DNA of 64,000 nucleotides, from contig JAIESR010000052.1 in the NCBI GenBank assembly GCA_019745775.1, forward strand, positions 1 to 64,000, written 5' to 3'. A program made the position numbers and the translations under genes. The number at the start of each line of letters is the position of its first letter. The first letter of the stretch is position 1. Of this stretch, positions 9,615-18,171 are shown in pieces. Origin of the DNA: Xanthobacteraceae bacterium. Lineage in GTDB: Bacteria > Pseudomonadota > Alphaproteobacteria > Rhizobiales > Xanthobacteraceae. The notes beneath the pieces are model-generated. The model made no database searches, had not been told where the DNA came from, and saw only the letters and a program-made list of their open reading frames with translations.

Positions 9615-10505
9615 ATGGTCAAGGCCAAGCGCATCGGACACGCGACGTTCGAGACCCCCGACCTCGCCCGCCAGACTGAGTATTACACCGACCTCCTGGG
9701 CCTCACGGTCGCCGCGCGGGAAAAGGACCGCGTCTTCCTGGCCACCAAGATCGGCCAGCTCGCGATTGAACTCAACAAGGGCGAGCGGGAACGCTGCGCC
9801 AAGCTCTCCTTCGAGGTGGCGCCGAACGCCGACTTCGGCCACCTGTCGCGCGAGCTCGGCAAGGACGGGATCAAGAGTGAGCTGCGCAACGATTCCGCCC
9901 CCGGCATCGGCCAGGTGCTCGCCTTCCAGGACTGCAAGGGCACCACCGTCGAGCTGTTCAAGGACTGGAGCTATCTCAGCAAGCACACGCCGGTGTCGGG
10001 CGTCGGCCCGCTCAAGCTCGGCCACGTGGCTTGGGTGGTCAACGACGTCCAGGCGACCTGCGATTTCTATCAGCGCGTGCTCGGCTTCCGGGTCTCCGAC
10101 TGGATCGACGATTTCTTCGTGTTCATCCGCTGCAATGCCGATCACCACACGCTGAACTTCATCCGCGGCAAGAACGAGAAGATGCACCACATGGCGTTCG
10201 AGCTGAAGGACGTGGTGCACCTGCAATCCGCCTGCGACCTCATGGGCCAGCGCAAGCATCCGATCCTGTGGGGCCCGCTGCGGCACGGCCCCGGCCACAA
10301 CATGGCGATCCACCACCGCAATCCCGACGACCAGGTAATCGAGCTCTATTGCGAGCTCGACCAGATGCTCGACGAGGAGCTCGGCTACTTCGTGCCGCGC
10401 CCCTGGCACCACGACACGCCGCAGCGCCCGAAGGTCTGGCCGCACGGCCTCAACAATTGCTGGGGCCTGCCTCCCCTGCCCGAGCTCAACCGCGGACGCG
10501 ATTGA
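9615..10505 (+). CDS. Two-module VOC protein, extradiol-dioxygenase-like
   Basis: A 296-aa protein made of two vicinal-oxygen-chelate modules (about residues 1-125 and 135-250). The C-terminal module keeps the type I extradiol dioxygenase metal triad: His in LKLGHVAWVV, His in MHHMAFEL and Glu in QVIELYCELD. It probably binds Fe(II) or Mn(II) and cleaves a catechol-like ring, though some family members have other roles. The binding site GGGGAGAAATC precedes the ATG. A close paralogue lies at 15029-15952, with the same C-terminal tail pattern (EELGYFVPRPWHHD here, EALGYFDPRPWHQE there). Confidence 0.85.
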   Translation: MVKAKRIGHATFETPDLARQTEYYTDLLGLTVAAREKDRVFLATKIGQLAIELNKGERERCAKLSFEVAPNADFGHLSRELGKDGIKSELRNDSAPGIGQVLAFQDCKGTTVELFKDWSYLSKHTPVSGVGPLKLGHVAWVVNDVQATCDFYQRVLGFRVSDWIDDFFVFIRCNADHHTLNFIRGKNEKMHHMAFELKDVVHLQSACDLMGQRKHPILWGPLRHGPGHNMAIHHRNPDDQVIELYCELDQMLDEELGYFVPRPWHHDTPQRPKVWPHGLNNCWGLPPLPELNRGRD

Positions 10506-10565
10506 TCGACGATTGAACGATTGAACGTGACGGGAATGTAGAGTGAGACATAGACAGAGCGGCGC

Positions 10566-10675
10566 ACTCGGTGGGTTCCCTCCCCCCAGCGGGGGGAGGG
10601 CTAGGGTGAGGGGGTTCGAACTTATCGAGGGACCTAGCCCCCCTCTCCCCAACGGGGAGAGGGAGCCCACCGAGT
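10566..10675. repeat. Palindromic intergenic repeat, copy left of the MDR gene
   Basis: ACTCGGTGGGTTCCC at the left pairs with GGGAGCCCACCGAGT at the right. Inner parts include CCCTCCCCCCAGCGGGGGGA, then GGTGAGGGGGTTCGAAC and CTCTCCCCAACGGGGAGAG. The same internal words appear inverted at 11815-11905, on the other side of the MDR gene. Confidence 0.85.
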
Positions 10676-10733
10676 CCGCGGCACGATACCGACTCAAATA
10701 TCGCCAGTACGACGAACGAGGACGACGCGACGC

Positions 10734-11777
10734 ATGAAAGCGAATGTGGTTCACCATTTCGGCCCGCCCGAGAACTTGAAATATCAGGACTGGCCGGACC
10801 CGGTGCCGCGCGAAGGCGAGGTCCGCATCCGCGTCCATGCCGCCACCGTCAATCGCGTGCTCGATGTGAGCCTGCGCGCCGGCAAGGAGATGTTCCGCGG
10901 CCCGACGCTGCCGCTCATTCCCGGCGTCGACTGCGCCGGCGTGATCGACGCGGTCGGCCCCGGCGTGAAGAACCGCAAGGTCGGCGACCGGGTAGCGGCC
11001 GCCGGCAGCATGCCGCTCGACGTCTGGCCGGAGGACGGCCCGGCGTACAACGGCCCGGAAGGCATGATGGGCATCAGGCGGCAGGGCGGCTTCGCCGAGT
11101 TCGTCTGCGTTCCCTCGCGCGTCACCGTCGACGTGCCGCTGGGGCTCGACTTCCGCGACGCCGCGGTGGTGATGCGCCACGTGCCCACCGCCTGGAATCT
11201 TCTTTTCAACATCGCCCAATTGAAAACAGGCGAGACCGTGCTGATCATGGGCGCGGGCGGCAATCTCGGCTCGGTCGGCATCCAGCTCGCGAAGAACGTC
11301 GCCGGCGCGACCGTGATCACGACCGCCGGCTCGGATGATCGCTGCGCGATCGGGCTCAAGCTCGGCGCCGATCACGCCATCAACTACAACACCCACAACA
11401 TCCAGGACGAGGTGCTCAGGCTCACCGACGGCAAGGGCGTCAACGTGCTCTACGACAACATCGCCAATCCGAAGGTGCTGCCGCTGGCGTTCATGGCGAT
11501 CGGCTTCCGCGGGCGCCTGGTGACCGCGGGCGCCCATGGCGGGCCGAACGTCAGCATCAACATGGCGCACCTCTATCACAAGCAGATCACCATGCGCGGG
11601 CAGCCGGGCAACAACCCGGCCGACCTGCCGAAATGCTTCGCCGCGGCGGTGGAGGGCAAGGTAAAGCCGCAGATCGCACGCATCATGCCATTGTCACAGG
11701 CAGCGGAGGCGCATCGGCTCACGGAAACAGGCGAGGAGCCGGGCAAGATCGTGCTCGATCCGACGCTGGATAAATAG
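10734..11777 (+). CDS. MDR-family zinc-type alcohol dehydrogenase / quinone oxidoreductase
   Basis: A 347-aa medium-chain reductase. The N-terminal GroES-like domain has IPGVDCAGVIDAVGPGV, and the cofactor domain has VLIMGAGGNLGSVGIQLAK (about residue 165), a Rossmann loop for NAD(P)H. The cysteine and histidine pattern of a structural zinc site is absent, so a zinc-free quinone oxidoreductase-like enzyme is more likely than a classical alcohol dehydrogenase. It stands alone and is bracketed by two inverted copies of a palindromic element, which suggests an isolated transcription unit. The substrate is unknown. Confidence 0.85.
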   Translation: MKANVVHHFGPPENLKYQDWPDPVPREGEVRIRVHAATVNRVLDVSLRAGKEMFRGPTLPLIPGVDCAGVIDAVGPGVKNRKVGDRVAAAGSMPLDVWPEDGPAYNGPEGMMGIRRQGGFAEFVCVPSRVTVDVPLGLDFRDAAVVMRHVPTAWNLLFNIAQLKTGETVLIMGAGGNLGSVGIQLAKNVAGATVITTAGSDDRCAIGLKLGADHAINYNTHNIQDEVLRLTDGKGVNVLYDNIANPKVLPLAFMAIGFRGRLVTAGAHGGPNVSINMAHLYHKQITMRGQPGNNPADLPKCFAAAVEGKVKPQIARIMPLSQAAEAHRLTETGEEPGKIVLDPTLDK

Positions 11778-11814
11778 AAGATGAGAAGCAAACATCGAGC
11801 CACCAGCGCGGTCT

Positions 11815-11905
11815 GCTCCCTCTCCCCATTGGGGAGAGGGGGTATAGCTCTCTCGATAGGTTCGAACCCCCTCACCCGAACCCTCTCCCCTCCGGGGAAA
11901 GGGAA
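11815..11905. repeat. Palindromic intergenic repeat, copy right of the MDR gene
   Basis: CTCCCTCTCCCCATTGGGGA, CGATAGGTTCGAACCCCCTC and CCTCTCCCCTCCGGGGAAAG form hairpins. The central words are the reverse complement of those in the copy at 10566-10675. Confidence 0.8.
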
Positions 11906-11998
11906 TCGGCCCTGCCGCGCTCGCATATGGGTGCCCCGTTCGAACAGTGAGACGATACGGCGCGCAAAAAGGACGCGCCGGAAAAAGGAGGAAACGTC

Positions 11999-13051
11999 AT
12001 GCGCCCTGCGACAACCGTTCGCTGGGTCGCGGTGCTATCGGTAGCCGTCGCCGCCCTGCCCGCGACCTTCCTGGCTTCGAGCGCGTCCGCGCAAGCCGCC
12101 GCCGATTTCTTCCGCGGCAAGCGCATCAACATGTACGTGTCGTCGACGGTCGGCGGCGGCTACGACCAGTATTCGCGGCTGCTCGCCAAGCACATCGTCC
12201 GCTATATCCCGGGCGATCCTACGATCATCGTGCAGAACATGCCCGGCGCCGAAGGCATCAAGGCGGCGAACTACATCTTCACCGTCGCGCCGCAGGACGG
12301 TACCGCGATCGCCGCGCTGTCGCGCAACATCGGCCTCGTCCAGCTCTACGAGGCCGGCAACCCGGCGATCCTGTTCGATGCGCGCAAGATGCACTGGCTC
12401 GGCTCGCCGCAGCAGGAGGTCGGCACCGGCATCTTCTCGACCAGGAAGGGCCTGCGCTCGATCGACGATCTCAAGACCCGCGAGGTCACCTCCTCGTCGA
12501 CCTCGCGCAACGCGCCGACCTCGGTCTATCCGCGCATGCTGAACGCGCTCTACGGCACCAGGATCAAGGTGATCGAGGGTTATCCGGGATCGCCCGAGTC
12601 GCTGATCGCGTTCGAGCGCGGCGAGGTCGAAGCCTATATCTCCGGCGGCACCAGCGCGCCCACGCTGGCGCGCATGGTCGCGCAGATCGAAAGCGGCAAC
12701 GCCAAGGCGTTCGTACAGATGGGCATGAAGCGCATGAAGCAATTCTCCGACATCCCGACCGCGATGGATCTCGTGTCGTCGCCGGACCACAAGCGGATGT
12801 TCGAGATCGTTTTCACCGACCAGGTGATGGGCCGGCCGTTCGTGGTGGCGCCAAACGTCCCGGCGGATCGCGTCGCGGTGTTGCGCGCCGCGTTCGACGC
12901 GACCATGAAGGACGAGACGTTCCTCGCGGAAGCCAGGCAGCAGAAGATGGAGATCGATCCGGTCTCCGGCGCCGAGATCAATGCCCTGCTGGAGCGGGTC
13001 TATACCGCCCCGCCGGCGGTGATCGCGCGCATCCGCGAGCTGGTGAAGTGA
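11999..13051 (+). CDS. TctC-superfamily solute-binding protein (FYKGK type, divergent)
   Basis: A 350-aa periplasmic binding protein with a signal peptide ending FLASSASAQA. Markers are ADFFRGKRINMYVSSTVGGG, YIPGDPTIIVQNMPGAEG and VAPQDGTAIAAL. A strong ribosome binding site (AAAGGAGG) precedes the ATG. It lacks the Cys pair of the five right-hand paralogues, so it is one of the more distant members. No permease gene is adjacent. The next genes (thioredoxin and CcdA) concern thiol chemistry and are probably a separate unit. Confidence 0.9.
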   Translation: MRPATTVRWVAVLSVAVAALPATFLASSASAQAAADFFRGKRINMYVSSTVGGGYDQYSRLLAKHIVRYIPGDPTIIVQNMPGAEGIKAANYIFTVAPQDGTAIAALSRNIGLVQLYEAGNPAILFDARKMHWLGSPQQEVGTGIFSTRKGLRSIDDLKTREVTSSSTSRNAPTSVYPRMLNALYGTRIKVIEGYPGSPESLIAFERGEVEAYISGGTSAPTLARMVAQIESGNAKAFVQMGMKRMKQFSDIPTAMDLVSSPDHKRMFEIVFTDQVMGRPFVVAPNVPADRVAVLRAAFDATMKDETFLAEARQQKMEIDPVSGAEINALLERVYTAPPAVIARIRELVK

Positions 13052-13146
13052 GCGCACGGCGATGTGAACGGAGTTCCGCGGTTCGTGAAGAACGGCGGCG
13101 CGCAAGGCGATGTAATAATGCGTCCCGATAAATGGGGAGCGACGCC

Positions 13147-13545
13147 ATGATCACACGACGTCAACTGTTTGCTGCGCTCGCGCTGGTCGCTTTGGTGCTG
13201 TCGACCGCGACCGCCGACGCCCTCACCCGCCGGCTGCCGTTCGACCAGAAGGCCTTCGCCGAAGCGCAAGCGGCCGGCCGCCCGATCCTGGTCGAGTTCT
13301 ACACGACTTGGTGTCCGGTCTGTAAGGTACAGCGGCCGTTCCTGACCACGCTCGGACAGAATCCGAAATACCAGAAGATCGCGTATTTCGAGATCGACTT
13401 CGACAAGCATAAGGATCTCGCGCGCGAGTTCCGCGTGCACAAGCAAAGCACGCTGATCGTGTTCAAGGGCAAGAATGAAGTCGCGCGCTCGACCGGTGAC
13501 ACCAACAAAGCGTCGATTGAAGCCTTGGTGGCCAAGTCGCTTTAG
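13147..13545 (+). CDS. Exported thioredoxin-like protein
   Basis: A 132-aa protein with an N-terminal export or anchor sequence (LFAALALVALVLSTATADA) and one thioredoxin fold with the active site YTTWCPVCK (CxxC). The start at 13147 is chosen because GGGGAGCG precedes it; the ATG at 13132 has no binding site. The next gene, 17 bp downstream, encodes a CcdA-type membrane electron carrier. This supports a periplasmic disulfide-reducing pair that receives electrons from cytoplasmic thioredoxin through CcdA. The target protein is unknown. Confidence 0.88.
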   Translation: MITRRQLFAALALVALVLSTATADALTRRLPFDQKAFAEAQAAGRPILVEFYTTWCPVCKVQRPFLTTLGQNPKYQKIAYFEIDFDKHKDLAREFRVHKQSTLIVFKGKNEVARSTGDTNKASIEALVAKSL

Positions 13546-13562
13546 TAGTCGAGATCGCTCCG

Positions 13563-14279
13563 ATGGCGACGACAGCGCTGGCATTTCTGGCGGGCATTCT
13601 CTCGACGCTGTCGCCCTGCGTGCTGCCGCTGTTGCCGATCGTGCTCGGCTCTGCACTCAGCGAGCATCGGGCCGGACCGGTGGCGCTCGCTGCCGGCTTG
13701 GCCTTGTCGTTCGTAGTCATCGGCCTGGTCGTGGCGACCATCGGGTTCACGATCGGCCTCGACGCCGGTGTATTCCGCATCGTCGCGGGCGTCCTGCTGA
13801 TCGGTATCGGTGTCGTCCTGCTGACGCCGCGTCTGCAGGCGCAGTTCGCGCTCGCCGCAGGGCCGGTCGGAAACTGGACCGAACAGCGTTTCGGCGGCTT
13901 CTCGACGACGGGACTCGGCGGCCAGTTCGCGGTCGGGCTCCTGCTCGGCGCGGTGTGGAGCCCATGCGTCGGGCCGACGCTCGGCGCGGCGTCGGTGCTC
14001 GCGTCGCAGGGCAAGGACCTCGGCGCGGTCGCCGTCACCATGCTGGCTTTCGGCATCGGGGCGGCGGTGCCGCTGGTGCTGCTCGGCCTCGTCTCGCGCG
14101 AGGCCATGCTGCGCTGGCGCGCGCGCCTGATCGCCGCGGGACAGCGCGGCAAGATCGTGATGGGCGTTGTCCTCGCCGCCACCGGCCTGTTGATCGTCAC
14201 CGGCGCCGACAAGGCAATCGAAACCGCCCTCGTCGAGGCGTCGCCGGTGTGGTTGAATGATCTGACCACGCGCTTCTAG
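13563..14279 (+). CDS. ccdA: CcdA-type thiol:disulfide interchange membrane protein
   Basis: A 238-aa protein with about six membrane helices. The two conserved redox cysteines are visible in LSTLSPCVLPLLPIVLG (helix 1) and GAVWSPCVGPTLGAA (helix 4), the DsbD-beta/CcdA signature. It moves reducing equivalents across the inner membrane to periplasmic partners, most likely the thioredoxin-like protein encoded just upstream. The GST gene begins 11 bp after its stop, so all three genes may form one transcript. Confidence 0.9.
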   Translation: MATTALAFLAGILSTLSPCVLPLLPIVLGSALSEHRAGPVALAAGLALSFVVIGLVVATIGFTIGLDAGVFRIVAGVLLIGIGVVLLTPRLQAQFALAAGPVGNWTEQRFGGFSTTGLGGQFAVGLLLGAVWSPCVGPTLGAASVLASQGKDLGAVAVTMLAFGIGAAVPLVLLGLVSREAMLRWRARLIAAGQRGKIVMGVVLAATGLLIVTGADKAIETALVEASPVWLNDLTTRF

Positions 14280-14290
14280 GAGACCTTGCC

Positions 14291-15025
14291 ATGCTTGAGC
14301 TTTATCACGGCGGCCACACCACCTGCTCGCGCAAGGCGCGGCTATGCCTCAGGGAAAAAGGCCTCGACTACAAGAGCCACTTTCTCAACTTGCGCGGCTT
14401 CGAGCAGCACACGCCGGCTTACCTCAAGCTCAATCCCAACGGCGTGGTACCGACGCTGATCGACGACGGCGAGGCGGTCGTCGACTCGATGCTGATCAAC
14501 GAATATCTCGACGAAAAATTCGACCAGCACACGCGCTTGCGGCCGAACAACCCGCTCGACAAGGCGCGCATGCGGGTGTGGACCAAGCTCGCCAGCGACC
14601 ATGGCCTCGCGGGCGTGGTGCCACGCATCTGGCCGACGTTCAAGGCAAACACCGACGCGCTCAGCCGCAACGAATTGCAGGAGAAGCTCGGCCGCATCCC
14701 GCTCGCCGAGCGGCAGGAGCGCTGGGCCAAGGTCGCGCGCGGCGGCTTCAGCGACGAGGACAGCAACGCCGGCCGCAAGGCGGCGTCGCTGATCATGACG
14801 CGGATGGAAGCCGGCCTCGGACAAGGGCAGTGGCTGATGGGCGAGCAGTACACGCTCGCCGACATCGACCTCGTGCCGTTCGTCGACCGCTTTGCGGAGT
14901 TCTATCCGGACATGCTCAACGCATCAGCCGCGCCGAAGGTGACGGCGTGGCTCGCGCGCATGCGCGAGCGCCCGGCCGTGCAGGCGGTGTGGGCGACCGA
15001 CGAAGCGCCGGCGAAAGCGGCTTGA
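14291..15025 (+). CDS. Glutathione S-transferase family protein
   Basis: A 244-aa protein with the N-terminal thioredoxin-like GST domain (MLELYHGGHTTCSRKARLCL, then NPNGVVPTLIDDGEAVVDSM with the cis-Pro and the Glu/Asp-Ser glutathione contact) and an all-alpha C-terminal domain (LADIDLVPFVDRF). The Cys and Ser near the N-terminus suggest a beta- or omega-like class. It probably conjugates or isomerises a hydrophobic intermediate. It is close behind ccdA and convergent with the VOC gene, with only three bases between the stop codons. Confidence 0.88.
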   Translation: MLELYHGGHTTCSRKARLCLREKGLDYKSHFLNLRGFEQHTPAYLKLNPNGVVPTLIDDGEAVVDSMLINEYLDEKFDQHTRLRPNNPLDKARMRVWTKLASDHGLAGVVPRIWPTFKANTDALSRNELQEKLGRIPLAERQERWAKVARGGFSDEDSNAGRKAASLIMTRMEAGLGQGQWLMGEQYTLADIDLVPFVDRFAEFYPDMLNASAAPKVTAWLARMRERPAVQAVWATDEAPAKAA

Positions 15026-15028
15026 GCG

Positions 15029-15952
15029 TCAGCCGCGGATCGCCTCGTATTGCGGGACCTCGTTGGTCTGGTAGCCCTGGATCACGCGCTCGGAGCCGTA
15101 GCCCCAGTAGTTCCGCAGCGTCTCCGGCCCGTGCATCTTCGGATAGAGCGGGAATTCCTGGTGCCAGGGACGCGGATCGAAATAGCCGAGCGCCTCGTCC
15201 TTGATCTGGTCCATCTCGGTGAAGATCTCGACCCGCACGACGTCGGAATTGCGATGATAGGTCGCGACGTTGTGGCCGATGATGTGGCGGCCAGGTCCCC
15301 ACACCAAGTGGATCTTGTTGCGCGCGAGCCAGTCGCCGGCCTTGTTGATCTCCGACCAGTCGAGCACCTCGAACGCGATGTGATGAAGCTGCGGCTTCTC
15401 GTCGATGATGAAGTTGAGCGTGTGGTGATCGGTGTTGCAGCGCATGAACACGAAGAAGTCGCCGCGCCAGTCCGACACGCGGAAGCCGAGCACCTCGGAA
15501 TAGAACTTCACGACCTGCTGCACGTCGAGCACGCGATAGGCGACGTGGCCGAGCTTGAGGATGTTGAAGTAGGCCGGCTGCGCCGCCTCGTAGAACTTGT
15601 ACTCGGCGTAGAGGTCGACCGGCGTGCCCTTCGGATCGGTGAGCGTGACGCACTCGGCGATGCCGGGAGAGATGCCGCTGCGCTTCTCGGACTTGATGCC
15701 GAGCTTTTGCAGCTCCTTGACCACGTCGTTGAGGTCGGTGCCGGGCGCGATCTGGAACGACAGCCGCTTGAGCTGCCCCGCCTCGCCTTTCACCAGCTCG
15801 ATCGCCTCGAAGCCCTGCTTGCTGACCAGGATCGCGCGGTCCCTGCTCTTTTCCGCCACGCGCAGGCCGAGGATGCTTCCGTAGTAGTGGACCTGTCCTT
15901 CGAGATCGGGCGTCGAAATCGTCGCATGGCCGAGGCGTCTGACCTTGATCAT
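15029..15952 (-). CDS. Two-module VOC protein, extradiol-dioxygenase-like
   Basis: A 307-aa paralogue of the protein at 9615. Two VOC modules are present; the second keeps His (LGHVAYRV), His (LHHIAFEV) and Glu (VRVEIFTEMD) as a likely Fe/Mn triad. The C-terminal extension ends with LYPKMHGPETLRNYWGYGSE, similar in layout to the paralogue. AGGAGGAATGCC precedes the ATG. It lies 34 bp downstream of the FAA hydrolase gene on the same strand. Ring cleavage followed by FAA-type hydrolysis is a standard order in meta-cleavage pathways, so the two may act on the same aromatic compound. Confidence 0.87.
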   Translation of the reverse strand: MIKVRRLGHATISTPDLEGQVHYYGSILGLRVAEKSRDRAILVSKQGFEAIELVKGEAGQLKRLSFQIAPGTDLNDVVKELQKLGIKSEKRSGISPGIAECVTLTDPKGTPVDLYAEYKFYEAAQPAYFNILKLGHVAYRVLDVQQVVKFYSEVLGFRVSDWRGDFFVFMRCNTDHHTLNFIIDEKPQLHHIAFEVLDWSEINKAGDWLARNKIHLVWGPGRHIIGHNVATYHRNSDVVRVEIFTEMDQIKDEALGYFDPRPWHQEFPLYPKMHGPETLRNYWGYGSERVIQGYQTNEVPQYEAIRG

Positions 15953-15986
15953 GGCATTCCTCCTGTTTCTTGCTTGTTGTGCTACC

Positions 15987-16862
15987 TCATCCGCCGATCT
16001 TGTGCTGGCGCGCGGTGATCTTCAATTCACCGAGCACGTCATTCCGCCCATAAAGCGTATCGCCGGCCTTGACGGGCCCGACGCCGTGCGGCGTGCCGGT
16101 GAAATACACGTCGCCCGGGTAGAGCGTGTAGAACGACGACGCGAACTCGATCAGCCGGCCGCAATCGTAGATCAGGTCCTTGGTGTCGGCGGTCTGACGC
16201 AGCTCGTCGTTGCAGTGAAGCGTGATCAGCATGTCGTCGGGATTGGCGACCTCGTCGGCGGTCACCATCCACGGGCCGATCACCGAGTAGCCGTCGATCG
16301 ATTTGCGGAAGCTCCGGTCCTCGGAGCCGCGGGTAGTCATGTCGAGGCCGAGCGCGTAGCCGGCGACGTAGTCCTTGAACTTCGCCTTCGGAATATCGCT
16401 GCCCTGCTTGCCGATGATGATGACGAGCTCGATCTCGTGCTCGTTCGGACGATCGGGGAAGCGCAGCGAAATGCCTTCCGACGGGCCGACGATCGACGAG
16501 TTCGCCTTCAGGAAGATGCCGGCCTTTTCGATGTTCGGCGGCCGGTTGGTGGCGTCACGCGGCAGGTCGGTGCGGGTGCGCATTTCCTCGATGTGCTTCT
16601 TGTAGTTGGTCGGCGCCGCCATCGCCTTGGACGGGCGCGCGACCGGCGACAGGAGCTTCACCGACGAAACCGGCTTGCCAGGCGCCTTCGCGGCCATCTC
16701 CTCGATCCGCGAACGCCATTGCGGCAGCGCGGCGATGACGGCGTCGCCCTTCATGTCGTAGCGCGCGCTCTTGCGGATCTCGTCCTGGGCGGCGGTGACG
16801 TCGTGCACCATATCGCCCTTCACGACGCCGAGACGGTCCTCATCGAAACGACATAGCTTCAT
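15987..16862 (-). CDS. Fumarylacetoacetate hydrolase (FAA) family protein
   Basis: A 291-aa FAA-fold enzyme. Metal-binding features are visible in NEHEIELVIIIGKQG (acidic ligands) and YALGLDMTTRG (Asp), and the C-terminal core has YTLYPGDVYFTGTPHGVGPV, typical of 2-keto-4-pentenoate hydratases, hydrolases and decarboxylases. The start at 16862 has GGGGAGAAG upstream; a further in-frame ATG 22 codons earlier has none. With the downstream VOC gene it probably forms a two-gene unit for a meta-cleavage-like reaction sequence. The exact C-C hydrolase, hydratase or decarboxylase role is not predictable. Confidence 0.88.
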   Translation of the reverse strand: MKLCRFDEDRLGVVKGDMVHDVTAAQDEIRKSARYDMKGDAVIAALPQWRSRIEEMAAKAPGKPVSSVKLLSPVARPSKAMAAPTNYKKHIEEMRTRTDLPRDATNRPPNIEKAGIFLKANSSIVGPSEGISLRFPDRPNEHEIELVIIIGKQGSDIPKAKFKDYVAGYALGLDMTTRGSEDRSFRKSIDGYSVIGPWMVTADEVANPDDMLITLHCNDELRQTADTKDLIYDCGRLIEFASSFYTLYPGDVYFTGTPHGVGPVKAGDTLYGRNDVLGELKITARQHKIGG

Positions 16863-16955
16863 AGTTTCTTCTCCCCGTGAATCCGATACGCGCGCGGCTT
16901 GTTGCCCCGGCCTGTTTCTTGCTGCCAACGCGGCGGGGAATCAAGCCCCTCTCCG

Positions 16956-17053
16956 TCCTCATCCTGAGGAGCGCCGAAGGGGCGTCTCGAAGGATGGGGC
17001 GGCCCCAATGGTTCGAGACGGCGCTTCGCGCCTCCTCACCATGAGGCCGAGAG
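16956..17053. repeat. Palindromic repeat, CTCATCCTGAGGAGCG family, copy 1
   Basis: CCTCATCCTGAGGAGCG on the left pairs with CGCCTCCTCACCATGAGG on the right. Inner words CGTCTCGAAGGATG and CCAATGGTTCGAGACG are also complementary in part. Related copies lie at 30243-30345 and 54734-54848. Such elements are typical of Bradyrhizobium-like genomes. Confidence 0.88.
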
Positions 17054-17061
17054 AGACCTTG

Positions 17062-18171
17062 TTAGGTCCGCTCCAGGATATGGAATCCGCGCTGGCGGTC
17101 GAGCAGGAAGATCAGTCCCCGGTCGTCGACGAACACGTCGTTCGAGAGCGGATGGTCGAAACCCTGTGGCGCGTCCGGCACGAAGCGTGCAACCTCTTTC
17201 GGCGCGCGCGGGCGGCCGATGTCGATGATGCGCATGCCGTGCATGAACCAGGCGGCGGGGATTTCGGTGCCGGTGATCTTCTCGATCGGCTGGTGGCAGC
17301 CGGAATGCTTGGGCGCCGGCGTGCCGTCGAGCTCCTCGACCTGGAACGACGCGAACGGCACCGGCCGGTCTTCCTGGGTGATGTCGACAACCCAGAGGAA
17401 CGCCGGCGGTCCCTCGAACTGGTGCATCACGTCCTCGTCCGCCACCAGCAGGATCTTGCGGCCGGCGATCTCGAACGGCACCGGGATCGCCGAGTGGGTC
17501 GGGCACGGGAACGGCGGCGACCAGTCGAGGCCGGAGACGAATTTCGGCTTCGACATGTCCTCGATGTCGATGATGACGAAGCCGCCCTGCCAGTAGCTGG
17601 TGTAGAGGCGGTTGCCGAGCCGCAGCGGATGATGGCAGCGATGATGCGTCGCCTGCCAGCTCGGCGTCTCGCCGCCGGCGGTCCACTGTCCCGGCATGTG
17701 CCATGTGCCGACCAGCTCCGGCTTCGCCGGGTTCTTCAGGTCGAAGATGCCCATGACATTGCCGACATAGCCCTCGAGCGTCGGCGAACCGTAGAGATAG
17801 CGCCCGTCGAACGAGAAGCGGTGCATGCCGGTGCCGACCGTCTCCCAGCGCGTGATCCGCTTGGGCTTTCCCGGATCGCTCACGTCGTAGACGCCGAAGC
17901 CGCCGCGCCAGTCCGGCGCCGGCGTGCCGGCCTGCTCATGGTTGACGACCATGATGCCGTCCTTGGCGTGCACCTTGTGGGAGTGGGTACCCTTGGGCAT
18001 CTCGATCGAGGCCAGCGCCTTTACGTTCTTCGGGTCGCGCGCGTCGAAGATGCTGGTGCCGTGCGGCGCCGACATGTGGCCGACATAGACGATGCCCTTC
18101 TCGACCGTGATCTGGCCGCCGCCGGCACAATCGACCCAGCCGACTTCGCGTACCCCTTTTGCTTGTGGCAT
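17062..18171 (-). CDS. LVIVD-repeat beta-propeller protein
   Basis: A 369-aa protein containing repeated blade-like segments such as GIVYVGHMSAPHGTSIFDAR, GGFGVYDVSDPGKPKRIT, GNVMGIFDLKNPAKPELV and GGFVIIDIEDMSKPKFV, the pattern of LVIVD repeats. No signal peptide is visible, so it is probably cytoplasmic. It is rich in His and Asp, so metal binding is possible. Function is unknown for most of the family. GGGGACAAC precedes the ATG. The 570 bp upstream are non-coding. Confidence 0.8.
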   Translation of the reverse strand: MPQAKGVREVGWVDCAGGGQITVEKGIVYVGHMSAPHGTSIFDARDPKNVKALASIEMPKGTHSHKVHAKDGIMVVNHEQAGTPAPDWRGGFGVYDVSDPGKPKRITRWETVGTGMHRFSFDGRYLYGSPTLEGYVGNVMGIFDLKNPAKPELVGTWHMPGQWTAGGETPSWQATHHRCHHPLRLGNRLYTSYWQGGFVIIDIEDMSKPKFVSGLDWSPPFPCPTHSAIPVPFEIAGRKILLVADEDVMHQFEGPPAFLWVVDITQEDRPVPFASFQVEELDGTPAPKHSGCHQPIEKITGTEIPAAWFMHGMRIIDIGRPRAPKEVARFVPDAPQGFDHPLSNDVFVDDRGLIFLLDRQRGFHILERT

